DNA of 64,000 nucleotides. Source: Alphaproteobacteria bacterium. Its GTDB lineage: Bacteria; Pseudomonadota; Alphaproteobacteria; UBA2966. A program made the position numbers and the translations under genes. The stretch spans positions 1 through 64,000 of the forward strand of contig JABILA010000120.1 of NCBI GenBank assembly GCA_018654745.1. The letters are read 5' to 3'. The notes below the pieces were generated by a model, which saw only the letters and a list, made by a program, of their open reading frames with translations, made no database searches and had not been told where the DNA came from. Positions 34,709-44,387 of this stretch are shown here, piece by piece. Positions within the stretch are counted from its first letter, which is position 1. Every line of letters starts with the position of its first letter.

Positions 34709-35575
34709 ATGTCCGAAATCGTTTATGTGAATGGGAAATATGTTGCGAAAGAAGACGCGGTAATTTCTGTCTTTGATCGTGGTTTTCTGATGTCGGATGC
34801 TGTCTATGAAGTGGCGTCAGTCATCAATGGAAAATTGCTGGATAACGGTGCCCATCTGGCGCGGCTTGATCGTTCGTTGGGTGAGTTGTCGATCAAATGG
34901 CCAATGCCTAAGGACGAACTGGTTTCCCACATGGAGGAACTGGTCAAGCGCAATGATCTGTCCGAAGGTCTTGTCTATCTGCAAGTAACACGTGGTGTAG
35001 CACCGCGCGATTTCTCGCTGCCGGATGTTGAGCCCACACTTGTGATGTTCACCATGGTGAAATCCATCCTGGCCAGTCCTGCAGCAGACAAAGGCATCAG
35101 AGTGATTACAACTCCTGACATTCGTTGGCAGCGACGTGATATCAAAACGACAAGCCTGCTGGCCGCGTCCATGGCCCGTCAGGAAGCGCTTAATGCCGGG
35201 GCCGATGATGCCTGGCTGGTGGAAGATGGCCACATAACGGAAGGCAGCTCCAACAATGCCTTCATCGTCACCACGGATGGTGTTTTGGTGTCTCCGTCAC
35301 TGGCGCGGGGCATGTTACACGGCATTACCCGCAAAGCCGTGTTGGGTCTGGCAGAGCAAGAAGGCCTGAAAATCGAGGAACGTACCTTCACGCCAGATGA
35401 GGCCTATCAGGCCGCCGAAGCTTTCTCCACAAGTGCCTCAAGCGTCGTCATGCCGGTCGTACAGATAGATGACCACATCATGAGCAACGGCGCGCCCGGC
35501 CCCATCGCAAACAAGTTACGTGCCCTCTATCTGAAAATGGCGGTCGAGCAGGGCGGCGTGGCGGACAATCAATAA
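34709..35575 (+). CDS. dat: D-amino-acid aminotransferase-like PLP class IV aminotransferase
   Basis: MSEIVYVNGKYVAKEDAVISVFDRGFLMSDAVYEV; TTSLLAASMARQEALNAGADDAWLVEDGHITEGSSNNAFIV. Confidence 0.88.
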   Translation: MSEIVYVNGKYVAKEDAVISVFDRGFLMSDAVYEVASVINGKLLDNGAHLARLDRSLGELSIKWPMPKDELVSHMEELVKRNDLSEGLVYLQVTRGVAPRDFSLPDVEPTLVMFTMVKSILASPAADKGIRVITTPDIRWQRRDIKTTSLLAASMARQEALNAGADDAWLVEDGHITEGSSNNAFIVTTDGVLVSPSLARGMLHGITRKAVLGLAEQEGLKIEERTFTPDEAYQAAEAFSTSASSVVMPVVQIDDHIMSNGAPGPIANKLRALYLKMAVEQGGVADNQ

Positions 35576-35637
35576 CGCCAATTTCGCTTGTAACGCGGAG
35601 TTTCCGTTGAAGCCGGAATCACGCTAAACTTCCTGGC

Positions 35638-36150
35638 ATGAACATTCGCATGCTGAAAGCAATCGCCATCCTGCCGGGCACGGCACTGATCTTTGCGCCA
35701 GGGTTGGCTCTTTGGTTCGGCGCCGGGACGGCATGGGCCGCTGACTTTACACCGGATAACTTGCAACCCATCTTGCTGGCTTTGCCATTCGCTGTCGTCG
35801 GGCTGATCATGATGATCTGGTCGGTGCGCATGTATAAAATCCATGGTGGCGACGGGACCCCGGCACCCTGGGATCCGATCCCGAATTTTGTTGCAAATGG
35901 GCCCTATCTATATGTGCGAAATCCGATGTTGATTGGCGTTATCCTGTTTCAGGGCGCAGAAGCAGCCTATTTGCAGTCATGGCCGGTCTTTATCTGGATG
36001 CTGATCTTTATTGTCGCCAACATGATCTATTTTCCTTTGTCTGAAGAGCCGGGCCTGGAGAAAAGGTTTGGCGAAACCTATCTGCGTTACAAGGAAAATG
36101 TGCCCCGTTGGATACCGCGGTTTAGCGCATGGAAGCCGCCTTCCAACTGA
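35638..36150 (+). CDS. Isoprenylcysteine carboxyl methyltransferase-like membrane protein
   Basis: NGPYLYVRNPMLIGVILFQGAEA…PLSEEPGLEKRFGETYLRYKENVPRWIPR. Confidence 0.8.
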   Translation: MNIRMLKAIAILPGTALIFAPGLALWFGAGTAWAADFTPDNLQPILLALPFAVVGLIMMIWSVRMYKIHGGDGTPAPWDPIPNFVANGPYLYVRNPMLIGVILFQGAEAAYLQSWPVFIWMLIFIVANMIYFPLSEEPGLEKRFGETYLRYKENVPRWIPRFSAWKPPSN

Positions 36151-36206
36151 ACCGGAGACACGCCATCTGGTGTTCAATGCCTACCTTATCCCCAACAAAT
36201 AGTATC

Positions 36207-36221
36207 GTTCCCAATACGTTC
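36207..36221 (+). promoter_or_regulatory. Candidate LexA (SOS) box GTTC-CCAATAC-GTTC upstream of dnaE
   Basis: Exact GTTC-N7-GTTC; last base 65 nt before dnaE ATG at 36287. Confidence 0.45.
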
Positions 36222-36286
36222 TTCTACCTCTATGGTCTGCGCCATGCGAAGATGGATCGGGTCGATTATTGGGGATTTGTTCGCTT

Positions 36287-39200
36287 ATGGCGCACGCTGA
36301 GTTTGTACATTTAAGGGTCCATACGGCCTATTCCTTGCTAGAAGGGGCCTTGCGTGTCGGGGAGCTGGTCAAGCTCTGTCAGGACCACGCCATGCCTGCT
36401 TTGGCCATGACGGACAGCGGTAACCTGTTCGGTGGAATGGAGTTTGCCGGGTCCTGTATGAAAGCTGGTATCCAGCCAATTATGGGCACGGCACTGGCTA
36501 TTGGTCGGGAAGGCACAGGCGGTGGCGCTTTTACCGGAAGTGGTCAAAGTGGACGCAAGCCGGAGCCGGATCGCCTGGTATTACTGGCAGCGAATGACGC
36601 TGGCTATGACAACATTTCCAAACTTTCTTCCCGGGCTTTTCTCGAAACACCGGCGGGTGAAACACCTCAAGTCTCAATGGCTGATCTGGAAACCCATGCC
36701 GAAGGCGTCATCGCCTTGACCGGTGGCGCGGAAGGTCCTGTTGGTCGTCTGCTTCAGGAGAGCCAGAAGGATGGGGCGGTGGACCTGGCAAAACGACTGT
36801 CGGCTATATTCCCCGGCAGCTTGTATATCGAATTGCAACGCCATGGACAGCCCGAGGAAATTCGGACGGAAGCAGGATTTCTGGACATCGCCTATGATCT
36901 CGATTTACCAATTGTTGCGACAAATGAGTGCTTTTTCCCCGACGAATCGGCTTATGAGGCACATGACGCCCTGATTTGCGTCTCTGACGGTGCCTATGTG
37001 TCCCAACAGGATCGCCGTCATTTGACACCGGAACATCGCTTCAAATCCGCTGAGGAAATGAAGGTTCTGTTCGCTGATCTGCCGGAAGCTTTCCATAATA
37101 CCCTGGTGATTGCCCAACGCTGCGCGGCACGGCCGCCACTGCGTGATCCGATCCTGCCGGGTTATGAGAGCGCCGAAGGGCGAGATGAGGCTACCGAAAT
37201 GGCGGCTCAGGCACAGGATGGCCTCGATCGCTGCCTTGAAGCCCATGTCTTTACCGCGGATATGGATACGGCCCAGCGGGAAGAGGTCGCCAAACCTTAT
37301 CAGGAACGCCTGAAGTTTGAGCTGGATGTGATTATCCAGATGGGGTTCCCGGGTTATTTCCTGATTGTGTCGGACTTTATCAAGTGGGCCAAAGACCACG
37401 ATATTCCGGTTGGACCAGGTCGTGGTTCAGGTGCAGGCTCGGTAGTTGCCTGGGCGCTCAGCATCACAGATCTTGATCCCTTGCGCTTTGGTTTACTGTT
37501 TGAGCGGTTTTTGAACCCCGAACGTGTGTCCATGCCCGATTTTGACATCGATTTCTGTCAGGACCGCCGTGACGAGGTGATTTCCTACGTCCAGGACAAG
37601 TATGGCCACGACAAAGTGGCGCAGATCATCACTTTCGGTAAATTGCAGGCCCGTGCCGTATTGCGTGACGTGGGTCGCGTGCTTGAGATGCCCTACGGCC
37701 AGGTCGACCGTATCTGCAAGATGGTGCCTAATAATCCAGCCAATCCCATGACTTTGGGTGAAGCCATCCAGGCCGAAAGCGGTTTGCGGAATGAACGGGA
37801 TTCCGACCCAACCGTTGCGCGTTTGTTGACCGTTGGGCAAAAGCTGGAAGGGCTATATCGCCACGCATCGACTCACGCCGCCGGTGTTGTGATCGGAGAC
37901 CGTCCACTGGATCAATTGGTGCCGCTCTATCGAGACCCCAAGTCTGATATGCCGGTGACGCAATTCAACATGAAGTATGTTGAGAGCGCTGGACTGGTCA
38001 AATTCGATTTTCTCGGCCTGAAAACCCTGACGGTCATCGACAAGGCTGTAAAACTCATTCGTCAGCGCGGCGTTGAGCTGGAAATCGATAAACTTCCGCT
38101 CGATGACACCAAAACCTATGAAATGTTGTCCCGAGGCGAAACTGTTGGCGTTTTCCAGTTGGAAAGTTCCGGCATGCGGGACGTACTTCGCGGCCTGCAG
38201 CCCGACGTCTTCGAGGATATTATCGCGCTTGTGGCGCTCTATCGGCCGGGTCCCATGGACAATATCCCGCGCTTTATTGCCACAAAGAAGGGCAAGGAGC
38301 TGCCTGACTACATGCACGAGACCCTGAAGCCGCTGTTGGAGGAAACCTACGGCGTAATCATCTATCAGGAGCAGGTGATGCAAATCGCCCAGGTGCTGTC
38401 CGGTTACAGCCTTGGTGATGCAGATTTGCTGCGCCGGGCCATGGGCAAGAAGATCAAGGCTGAAATGGATGCCCAGCGCGCCATTTTTGTTAACGGCGCG
38501 GTGGAAAAGGGTGTCGCCAAAAAACAGGCCAACACTATTTTCGACCTGGTGGACAAGTTTGCTGGATATGGTTTCAACAAATCCCACGCCGCTTGTTACG
38601 CGCTGGTCGCCTATCAGACAGCATGGCTGAAAGCCAATTATCCGGTGGAATTCCTTGCAGCTTCCATGACACTTGATTTGACCAACACAGACAAACTCGG
38701 GGTCTTCAAAGAGGAAGTTGAACGCCTCGGGATCGAGTTACGCAATCCGGATATCAACAAATCCGAAGCCTTCTTTACCGTTGAGGATGTGTCTGGAAAA
38801 AATGAAGGTGCAATCCGCTATGCTCTTGCGGCCGTCAAAAATGTTGGCCGGGCTGCAATGGATAGTGTGGTTGAAGAACGTAATACAAGCGGTTTATTTA
38901 AAACAGTATTTGATTTTTCAGGCAGGCTGGAATCACGAACGATTAACAAGCGTCAGATTGAAAACCTGGCGCGTGCCGGTGCCTTTGACTCGCTTGAAAA
39001 GAACCGCCACAAAGTCCATCAATCCGCTGAAATTCTCCTTCGCCATGCCAGTGCAGCGGCAGAGGACAGGGCCAGTGGTCAGGAGAGTCTGTTTGGTGGT
39101 CCGGACGCCGGAATCGATGAGCCAGAGCTACCTTCCGTCACTGACTGGAGCTCGATGGAGCGCTTGCGCAACGAGTTTGACGCTATTGGGTTTTATCTTT

Positions 39201-39778
39201 CTGCCCATCCCCTGGACATGTATGAACGTGATCTTAAGCGAATGGGGGCCAAGACCTGGGGCGAAGTGCTGCCAACCCTGACAGATACGGACAAAAATGT
39301 CCGGCTGGGTGGCACGGTGATGGGAAAACAGGAGCGTATGTCCAAACGCGGCAACCGTTTTGCCTTCGTGCAGTTTTCTGATTCCAGTGGAACCTTCGAA
39401 GGCATGTTTTTCGCAGATGCCCTGACGAATGCGCGGCCATTGTTGGAAAACGGTACGAATGTCGTCGTTGATATCGAGGCGCGTCTTGATGAAGGTGCGC
39501 CGCGCATTGGCGTAACCCGTATTCAGCGCATCGACAAACTGGTCGCTGATACCGCCGCCGGGCTTGAAATTCGACTAAATAACGCCGATCCGTTGGCCCA
39601 TATCTCCGATGCCCTGGAGCAGGCCAATTCGGGCAAGGGCAGGGTAAAGCTATGGCTCAGCATCGAAAACGGCACTAGTGAAGTCGAAATCAACTTGCCA
39701 GGACGATATGCCATTACGGCTGAGGTGCGGGACAGCATTGCGGCGGCGGAAGGAATTCTGGAACTACGGGACGTTTAG
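36287..39778 (+). CDS. dnaE: DNA polymerase III subunit alpha (replicative DnaE1 type)
   Basis: MAHAEFVHLRVHTAYSLLEGALRVGELVKLC; GRGSGAGSVVAWALSITDLDPLRFGLLFERFLNPERVSMPDFDIDFCQDRRDEVI. Start ATG 36287. Confidence 0.96.
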   Translation: MAHAEFVHLRVHTAYSLLEGALRVGELVKLCQDHAMPALAMTDSGNLFGGMEFAGSCMKAGIQPIMGTALAIGREGTGGGAFTGSGQSGRKPEPDRLVLLAANDAGYDNISKLSSRAFLETPAGETPQVSMADLETHAEGVIALTGGAEGPVGRLLQESQKDGAVDLAKRLSAIFPGSLYIELQRHGQPEEIRTEAGFLDIAYDLDLPIVATNECFFPDESAYEAHDALICVSDGAYVSQQDRRHLTPEHRFKSAEEMKVLFADLPEAFHNTLVIAQRCAARPPLRDPILPGYESAEGRDEATEMAAQAQDGLDRCLEAHVFTADMDTAQREEVAKPYQERLKFELDVIIQMGFPGYFLIVSDFIKWAKDHDIPVGPGRGSGAGSVVAWALSITDLDPLRFGLLFERFLNPERVSMPDFDIDFCQDRRDEVISYVQDKYGHDKVAQIITFGKLQARAVLRDVGRVLEMPYGQVDRICKMVPNNPANPMTLGEAIQAESGLRNERDSDPTVARLLTVGQKLEGLYRHASTHAAGVVIGDRPLDQLVPLYRDPKSDMPVTQFNMKYVESAGLVKFDFLGLKTLTVIDKAVKLIRQRGVELEIDKLPLDDTKTYEMLSRGETVGVFQLESSGMRDVLRGLQPDVFEDIIALVALYRPGPMDNIPRFIATKKGKELPDYMHETLKPLLEETYGVIIYQEQVMQIAQVLSGYSLGDADLLRRAMGKKIKAEMDAQRAIFVNGAVEKGVAKKQANTIFDLVDKFAGYGFNKSHAACYALVAYQTAWLKANYPVEFLAASMTLDLTNTDKLGVFKEEVERLGIELRNPDINKSEAFFTVEDVSGKNEGAIRYALAAVKNVGRAAMDSVVEERNTSGLFKTVFDFSGRLESRTINKRQIENLARAGAFDSLEKNRHKVHQSAEILLRHASAAAEDRASGQESLFGGPDAGIDEPELPSVTDWSSMERLRNEFDAIGFYLSAHPLDMYERDLKRMGAKTWGEVLPTLTDTDKNVRLGGTVMGKQERMSKRGNRFAFVQFSDSSGTFEGMFFADALTNARPLLENGTNVVVDIEARLDEGAPRIGVTRIQRIDKLVADTAAGLEIRLNNADPLAHISDALEQANSGKGRVKLWLSIENGTSEVEINLPGRYAITAEVRDSIAAAEGILELRDV

Positions 39779-39779
39779 A

Positions 39780-40607
39780 CTATTTGTCCTGCCATTCCGG
39801 CATGGGCTGTTTGTTCAGGAACGCCTTGATGCCGTTGCGGGCATCTTCTTTTTGCAGATTACAGGTAATGGCTTCTGCGCCCAGTTCGTAGGCCGCTTCA
39901 AGGCCTTCATTGATCTGGGCGTAAAACAGTTCCTTGCCAATGGAGATTGCGGCACGGGATTTACTGGCAATTTTGGTAGCCATTTCATCTACAGCAGCGT
40001 CAAGTTCTTTCAATGGTACGACTTTGTTGACCAATCCCCAGGACAAGGCCGTAGGCGCATCGATCAAATCGCCGGTCATTAGCAGTTCCATAGCCTGTTT
40101 GCGGGGCAGGTTCCTGGTGACGGCAATCATTGGTGTGGAGCAAAACAGCCCTAGATTAACGCCTGATGTCCCAAATCGGACGGAATCCGCGGTAATCGCC
40201 AGATCACACTGAGCCACAAGCTGGCAGCCCGCAGCTGTCGCCACACCCTGTACCTTGGCAATAACGGGTTGGGGTATGGTTACGATGGTTTGCATCATCT
40301 TTGCGCAGGTCGCCATCAGGTGCTTCATAGGCTCCAGCGACGGGTCAGCGTCGATTTCCTTCAGATCATGTCCGGCACTGAAGGCCCGGCCGTTGGCTGC
40401 AATAACAACAACCCGTGCCGATTGATCATCAGCGATGTCTTCAAGGGTTTGCTGCAATGTCTCCAGCAACGCCAGAGAGAGGCTGTTAAATTTGTCAGGA
40501 CGGTTGAGAGTCAGCGTGACAATGCCGTCCTTGTCGTCGCGCAGCAAAAGCGGGGCATCTGTGCCATTTTCGGTCCCTGACGCGGGTGATTTTGCTGTCT
40601 GGTTCAT
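39780..40607 (-). CDS. Enoyl-CoA hydratase/isomerase family protein
   Basis: GIVTLTLNRPDKFNSLSLALLETL…AFSAGHDLKE…VQGVATAAGCQLVAQCDLAIT. Confidence 0.92.
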   Translation of the reverse strand: MNQTAKSPASGTENGTDAPLLLRDDKDGIVTLTLNRPDKFNSLSLALLETLQQTLEDIADDQSARVVVIAANGRAFSAGHDLKEIDADPSLEPMKHLMATCAKMMQTIVTIPQPVIAKVQGVATAAGCQLVAQCDLAITADSVRFGTSGVNLGLFCSTPMIAVTRNLPRKQAMELLMTGDLIDAPTALSWGLVNKVVPLKELDAAVDEMATKIASKSRAAISIGKELFYAQINEGLEAAYELGAEAITCNLQKEDARNGIKAFLNKQPMPEWQDK

Positions 40608-40840
40608 CGGACAGTCCCTTTAAATGATTTCCATCCTATAAAATCGAATTATGGGCGCTGATGTCAATGGTTGGCTTGATGCCGGGCAATTGATTGAAAT
40701 GTTGGTTGAACAGGCCAAAAACCCTTGCATTCCGCGCTAAACAGGCGTAGAAACCGCCTCGCGCACACATTTTGTGGCGTATAAACCCTCACGCGAGGAT
40801 TGGATACCCGGATTAAAAGCCCCGGGATGTCCCTCCGGTG

Positions 40841-40856
40841 TCCGAAATCTTTCGGA
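40841..40856 (+). repeat. Short inverted repeat TCCGAAA-TC-TTTCGGA in the rpsB leader
   Basis: Direct reading; 45 nt upstream of the rpsB start. Confidence 0.5.
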
Positions 40857-40900
40857 TCACACTCTCGCGGCGGATTAACCGGAAAAGGATAATTGCAGTT

Positions 40901-41749
40901 ATGGCACTGCCAGAATTTACTATGCGTCAGCTCCTCGAAGCAGGCGTTCACTTTGGTCACCAGAAACATCGTTGGAATCCCCGTATGGGCCGCTATATCT
41001 TTGGCGCGCGCAACGGTATCCACATTTTAGATCTGCAACAAACTGTCCCGTTGCTGCGTAACGCCATGCAGGCTGTACGCGACATCGCCGCCAATGGCGG
41101 TCGTGTTCTGTTCGTCGGCACCAAGCGTCAGGCTTCAGAAGCCGTCGCTCAGGCTGCACGCATCAGTGGACAATATTATGTCAACCACCGCTGGCTTGGC
41201 GGTATGATGACGAATTGGCGCACGATTTCCAACTCCATAAAACGACTGAAAGTCGTTGATGAGCAGTTGCTGAGCTCTGAAAGCTCAGGTCTGACCAAGA
41301 AAGAATTACTTCAGTTGACCCGCGAGCGCGACAAACTCGAACGCGCTCTGGGCGGCATCAAGGAAATGGGTGGCCTTCCCGATATCATCGTTTGTATTGA
41401 TACGAACAAGGAAGAGCTGGCTATTCAGGAAGCCGTTAAGCTGGGCATTCCAGTTGTGGGTGTTATCGATAGTAACTCCAACCCTGCCGGCGTGACTTAT
41501 CCGATCCCGGGCAACGATGACGCTTTGCGCGCTATCACGCTGTATTGTGATCTGGTTGCCCGTTCGGTTCTGGATGGTATCCGCGAAGAAATGACTTTGG
41601 CCGGTGAAGACCTCGGTGAAGCCATGGAAGCGCCGGTTGAAGACCTTCCGGAAGAAGTTGTTGAAGAAGTCGCTGGTGAGGTCGCTGTAGAAGCTGCCGC
41701 TGAAGCACCTGCTGAAGCTCCAGTAGAAGAAGCTGCAGCAACTAGCTGA
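40901..41749 (+). CDS. rpsB: 30S ribosomal protein S2 with acidic C-terminal tail
   Basis: [52 protein letters not shown]. Start ATG 40901. Confidence 0.97.
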   Translation: MALPEFTMRQLLEAGVHFGHQKHRWNPRMGRYIFGARNGIHILDLQQTVPLLRNAMQAVRDIAANGGRVLFVGTKRQASEAVAQAARISGQYYVNHRWLGGMMTNWRTISNSIKRLKVVDEQLLSSESSGLTKKELLQLTRERDKLERALGGIKEMGGLPDIIVCIDTNKEELAIQEAVKLGIPVVGVIDSNSNPAGVTYPIPGNDDALRAITLYCDLVARSVLDGIREEMTLAGEDLGEAMEAPVEDLPEEVVEEVAGEVAVEAAAEAPAEAPVEEAAATS

Positions 41750-41768
41750 TGTAAAATAATAAAATAAG

Positions 41769-41807
41769 GCACGCTGATGACGATTTTCAGCGTGTCGGAT
41801 TTTATTC
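41769..41807 (+). terminator. Stem-loop in rpsB-tsf gap, terminator or attenuator
   Basis: CACGCTGA(41770-41777)/TCAGCGTG(41787-41794) then TCGGATTTTATTCTTT. Confidence 0.5.
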
Positions 41808-41921
41808 TTTGAGCATACGAATAAAGGGGTGGCGGAAACGCTGCCCCATTGTTCCGTTCAAATGATCGTTAATACAGACATACTAATTCAAGAAAACGCT
41901 TTGTGGCGTGAGGAATAGAAA

Positions 41922-42848
41922 ATGGCACAGATTACAGCTGCTTTGGTCAAGGAACTGCGTGAGCGCACAGGCGCCGGCATGATGGACTGCAAAAAAGCGC
42001 TCGGCGAAAACGATGGTGATATGGAACTGGCAATTGACTGGTTGCGCAACAAAGGTCTTGCTGCAGCAGCCAAGAAAGCCGGTCGCGTTGCTTCGGAAGG
42101 TCTTGTTGGTCTCGCAAGTGGAGACGGCATTGGCGTTCTGGCTGAAGTGAACTCTGAAACGGACTTCGTTGCCAAAAACGAAACCTTTCAGGAATTTGTC
42201 AAAGCTGTCGCGAATATGGCAATGGACGCTGAAGGTGACTTCGACAAAGCCATGGCAACGGCATTTCCTGGCGGTGAAGGCACTCTGGCAGACGAAGCCG
42301 CGAAAATGGTTGGCACCATTGGTGAAAACATTCAGGTGCGTCGCATGACGGCTCTGAAAGCCAACCCTGGCGTGGTTGCAACCTATATGCATAACGCTAC
42401 AGCTGCTGGTGTCGGTAAAATCGGTGTACTTGTTGGCCTGAAATCAGAAGGTGACAAGGATCAATTGATGGCCCTGGGCAAACAGCTATCCATGCATATC
42501 GCTGCTACGAACCCGCAAGCTGCGACAACTGCAGAGCTGGACCCGGCTATTGTCGAGAAAGAACGCACATTTCTGATCGAACAGGCAAAGGAATCCGGTA
42601 AAACGCAGGAAATTGCTGAAAAGATGGTCGAAGGCCGCATTCGCAAGTTTTTCTCTGAAGTTGTTCTGGCTGAGCAAACCTTTGTTATTGATAACGAAAC
42701 AAAGATTGCACAGGTTATTGAGAATGCTGCCAAGGAAATCGGCTCTCCGATTGAACTGGTTGGTTTTGCCCGTCTTGAACTGGGTGAAGGCATTGAGAAA
42801 AAAGAAGAAGATTTTGCAGCAGAAGTGGCAGCAGTTGCTGCCAGCTAA
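41922..42848 (+). CDS. tsf: Elongation factor Ts
   Basis: AALVKELRERTGAGMMDCKKALGENDGDMELAIDWLRNKGL. Confidence 0.97.
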   Translation: MAQITAALVKELRERTGAGMMDCKKALGENDGDMELAIDWLRNKGLAAAAKKAGRVASEGLVGLASGDGIGVLAEVNSETDFVAKNETFQEFVKAVANMAMDAEGDFDKAMATAFPGGEGTLADEAAKMVGTIGENIQVRRMTALKANPGVVATYMHNATAAGVGKIGVLVGLKSEGDKDQLMALGKQLSMHIAATNPQAATTAELDPAIVEKERTFLIEQAKESGKTQEIAEKMVEGRIRKFFSEVVLAEQTFVIDNETKIAQVIENAAKEIGSPIELVGFARLELGEGIEKKEEDFAAEVAAVAAS

Positions 42849-43020
42849 CGCTATTTTTGATTGATCAGAATAGCTGCTTTAATGTGATTGCTTTAGTTGG
42901 CGGATAAACCGAAAGCAGATGCAATATTTTGACAGAGGAATTTGTCCTAAGTTGCGAGATTAATACCACTTTTCCCGTTCGTCGGGCTTCGCCTGAGAAT
43001 GAGATTAGTGTAGAGTTTGG

Positions 43021-43053
43021 ACGCCCGGCTGTGATTTCACTGTCCGGGCGTTC
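43021..43053 (+). terminator. GC-rich stem-loop between tsf and pyrH
   Basis: ACGCCCGG(43021-43028)/CCGGGCGT(43044-43051). Confidence 0.5.
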
Positions 43054-43097
43054 TGCAACTTTCAGAACCATTAAAATCACCAGTTGAGAAAAGCCTG

Positions 43098-43835
43098 ATG
43101 TCTGAAAACTTCAAATATCGCCGCGTCCTCTTGAAACTCTCAGGTGAGGCGTTGATGGGTGAAGGTGAATACGGCATTGATCTCGATACGGTCGAGCGTA
43201 TTTCCGCAGATGTCAAAGGTGTTCACGAGCAAGGGGCCGAGGTTTGTCTGGTTATTGGCGGCGGAAATATTTTCCGCGGTATCGCCGGGGCGGCAGCCGG
43301 TATGGAGCGCGCTAGCGCCGATTATATGGGCATGCTGGCAACAGTTATTAATGCTTTGGCTGTGCAAAATGCTCTTGAGCAATCTGGTGTTCCGACCCGT
43401 GTAATGTCGGCTATTCCTATGGCGACAGTTTGTGAGCCCTATCTTCGCAGACGGGCAGTCCGGCATCTGGAAAAGGGCCGGGTCGTGATTTTTGCAGCTG
43501 GTACAGGAAATCCATTTTTCACGACAGATACGGCAGCAGCCCTCAGGGCAGCTGAAATGAATTGTGACGCGCTTCTAAAGGGCACGCAGGTTGACGGCGT
43601 TTATACGTCTGACCCGAAAACAAATCCCGATGCCACAAGATATGATAGTCTCAGTTATCTTGAAGTTTTGGCAAAAGATTTGCGAGTGATGGATGCGTCG
43701 GCGATCAGTCTTGCACGAGAAAATGCCATTCCGATCCTTGTTTTTTCAATCCACAACCCGGGGGCGTTTGCGGATGTACTCAAGGGTGGTGGACTTCGAA
43801 CCATAATTTCAGAAGGGGAGACGGATCGTGGCTGA
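43098..43835 (+). CDS. pyrH: Uridylate kinase
   Basis: [27 protein letters not shown]…[10 protein letters not shown]. Confidence 0.97.
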   Translation: MSENFKYRRVLLKLSGEALMGEGEYGIDLDTVERISADVKGVHEQGAEVCLVIGGGNIFRGIAGAAAGMERASADYMGMLATVINALAVQNALEQSGVPTRVMSAIPMATVCEPYLRRRAVRHLEKGRVVIFAAGTGNPFFTTDTAAALRAAEMNCDALLKGTQVDGVYTSDPKTNPDATRYDSLSYLEVLAKDLRVMDASAISLARENAIPILVFSIHNPGAFADVLKGGGLRTIISEGETDRG

Positions 43836-44385
43836 TCCCGATATTGACGACATTGAACGCCGGATGAACGGTGCTCTGGAAATGCTGAAAAAAGAATTTG
43901 GCGGTTTGCGTACGGGGCGTGCATCTGCAAGTTTGCTCGAACCCATTGTCGTTGAAGCCTATGGCAGCCCAACGCCCTTGAACCAGGTCGCTAACATCAA
44001 CGTGCCGGAACCACGCATGTTGACGGTTCAGGTCTGGGATAAAACCATGGTCCAGTCTGTTGAAAAAGCTATCCGCAATTCAGGTCTCGGGCTTAACCCC
44101 GCGACAGACGGTCAACTTATTCGACTTCCAATCCCCGAGTTGAACGAGGAGCGCCGTCAGGAGTTGAGCAAAATTGCCGGAAAATATGCCGAAGAAGGGC
44201 GCATATCAGTGCGCAATGTTCGACGTCATGGCATGGATGAGCTCAAGAGAATGGAAAAAGACGGCGATATCTCGCAGGATGAACACCACATGTGGGGCGA
44301 TGAAATCCAGAAGCTGACTGACGGTACCATCACGAAAATTGATGAGGCGTTGGTGGCCAAGGAAACGGACATCATGAAAGTCTGA
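43828..44385 (+). CDS. frr: Ribosome recycling factor
   Basis: [47 protein letters not shown]. Confidence 0.97.
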   Translation: MADPDIDDIERRMNGALEMLKKEFGGLRTGRASASLLEPIVVEAYGSPTPLNQVANINVPEPRMLTVQVWDKTMVQSVEKAIRNSGLGLNPATDGQLIRLPIPELNEERRQELSKIAGKYAEEGRISVRNVRRHGMDELKRMEKDGDISQDEHHMWGDEIQKLTDGTITKIDEALVAKETDIMKV

Positions 44386-44387
44386 TC

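Noticed and set aside
37853-38587. 244-aa minus-strand ORF opposite dnaE
   Set aside because: Antisense shadow of DnaE catalytic region
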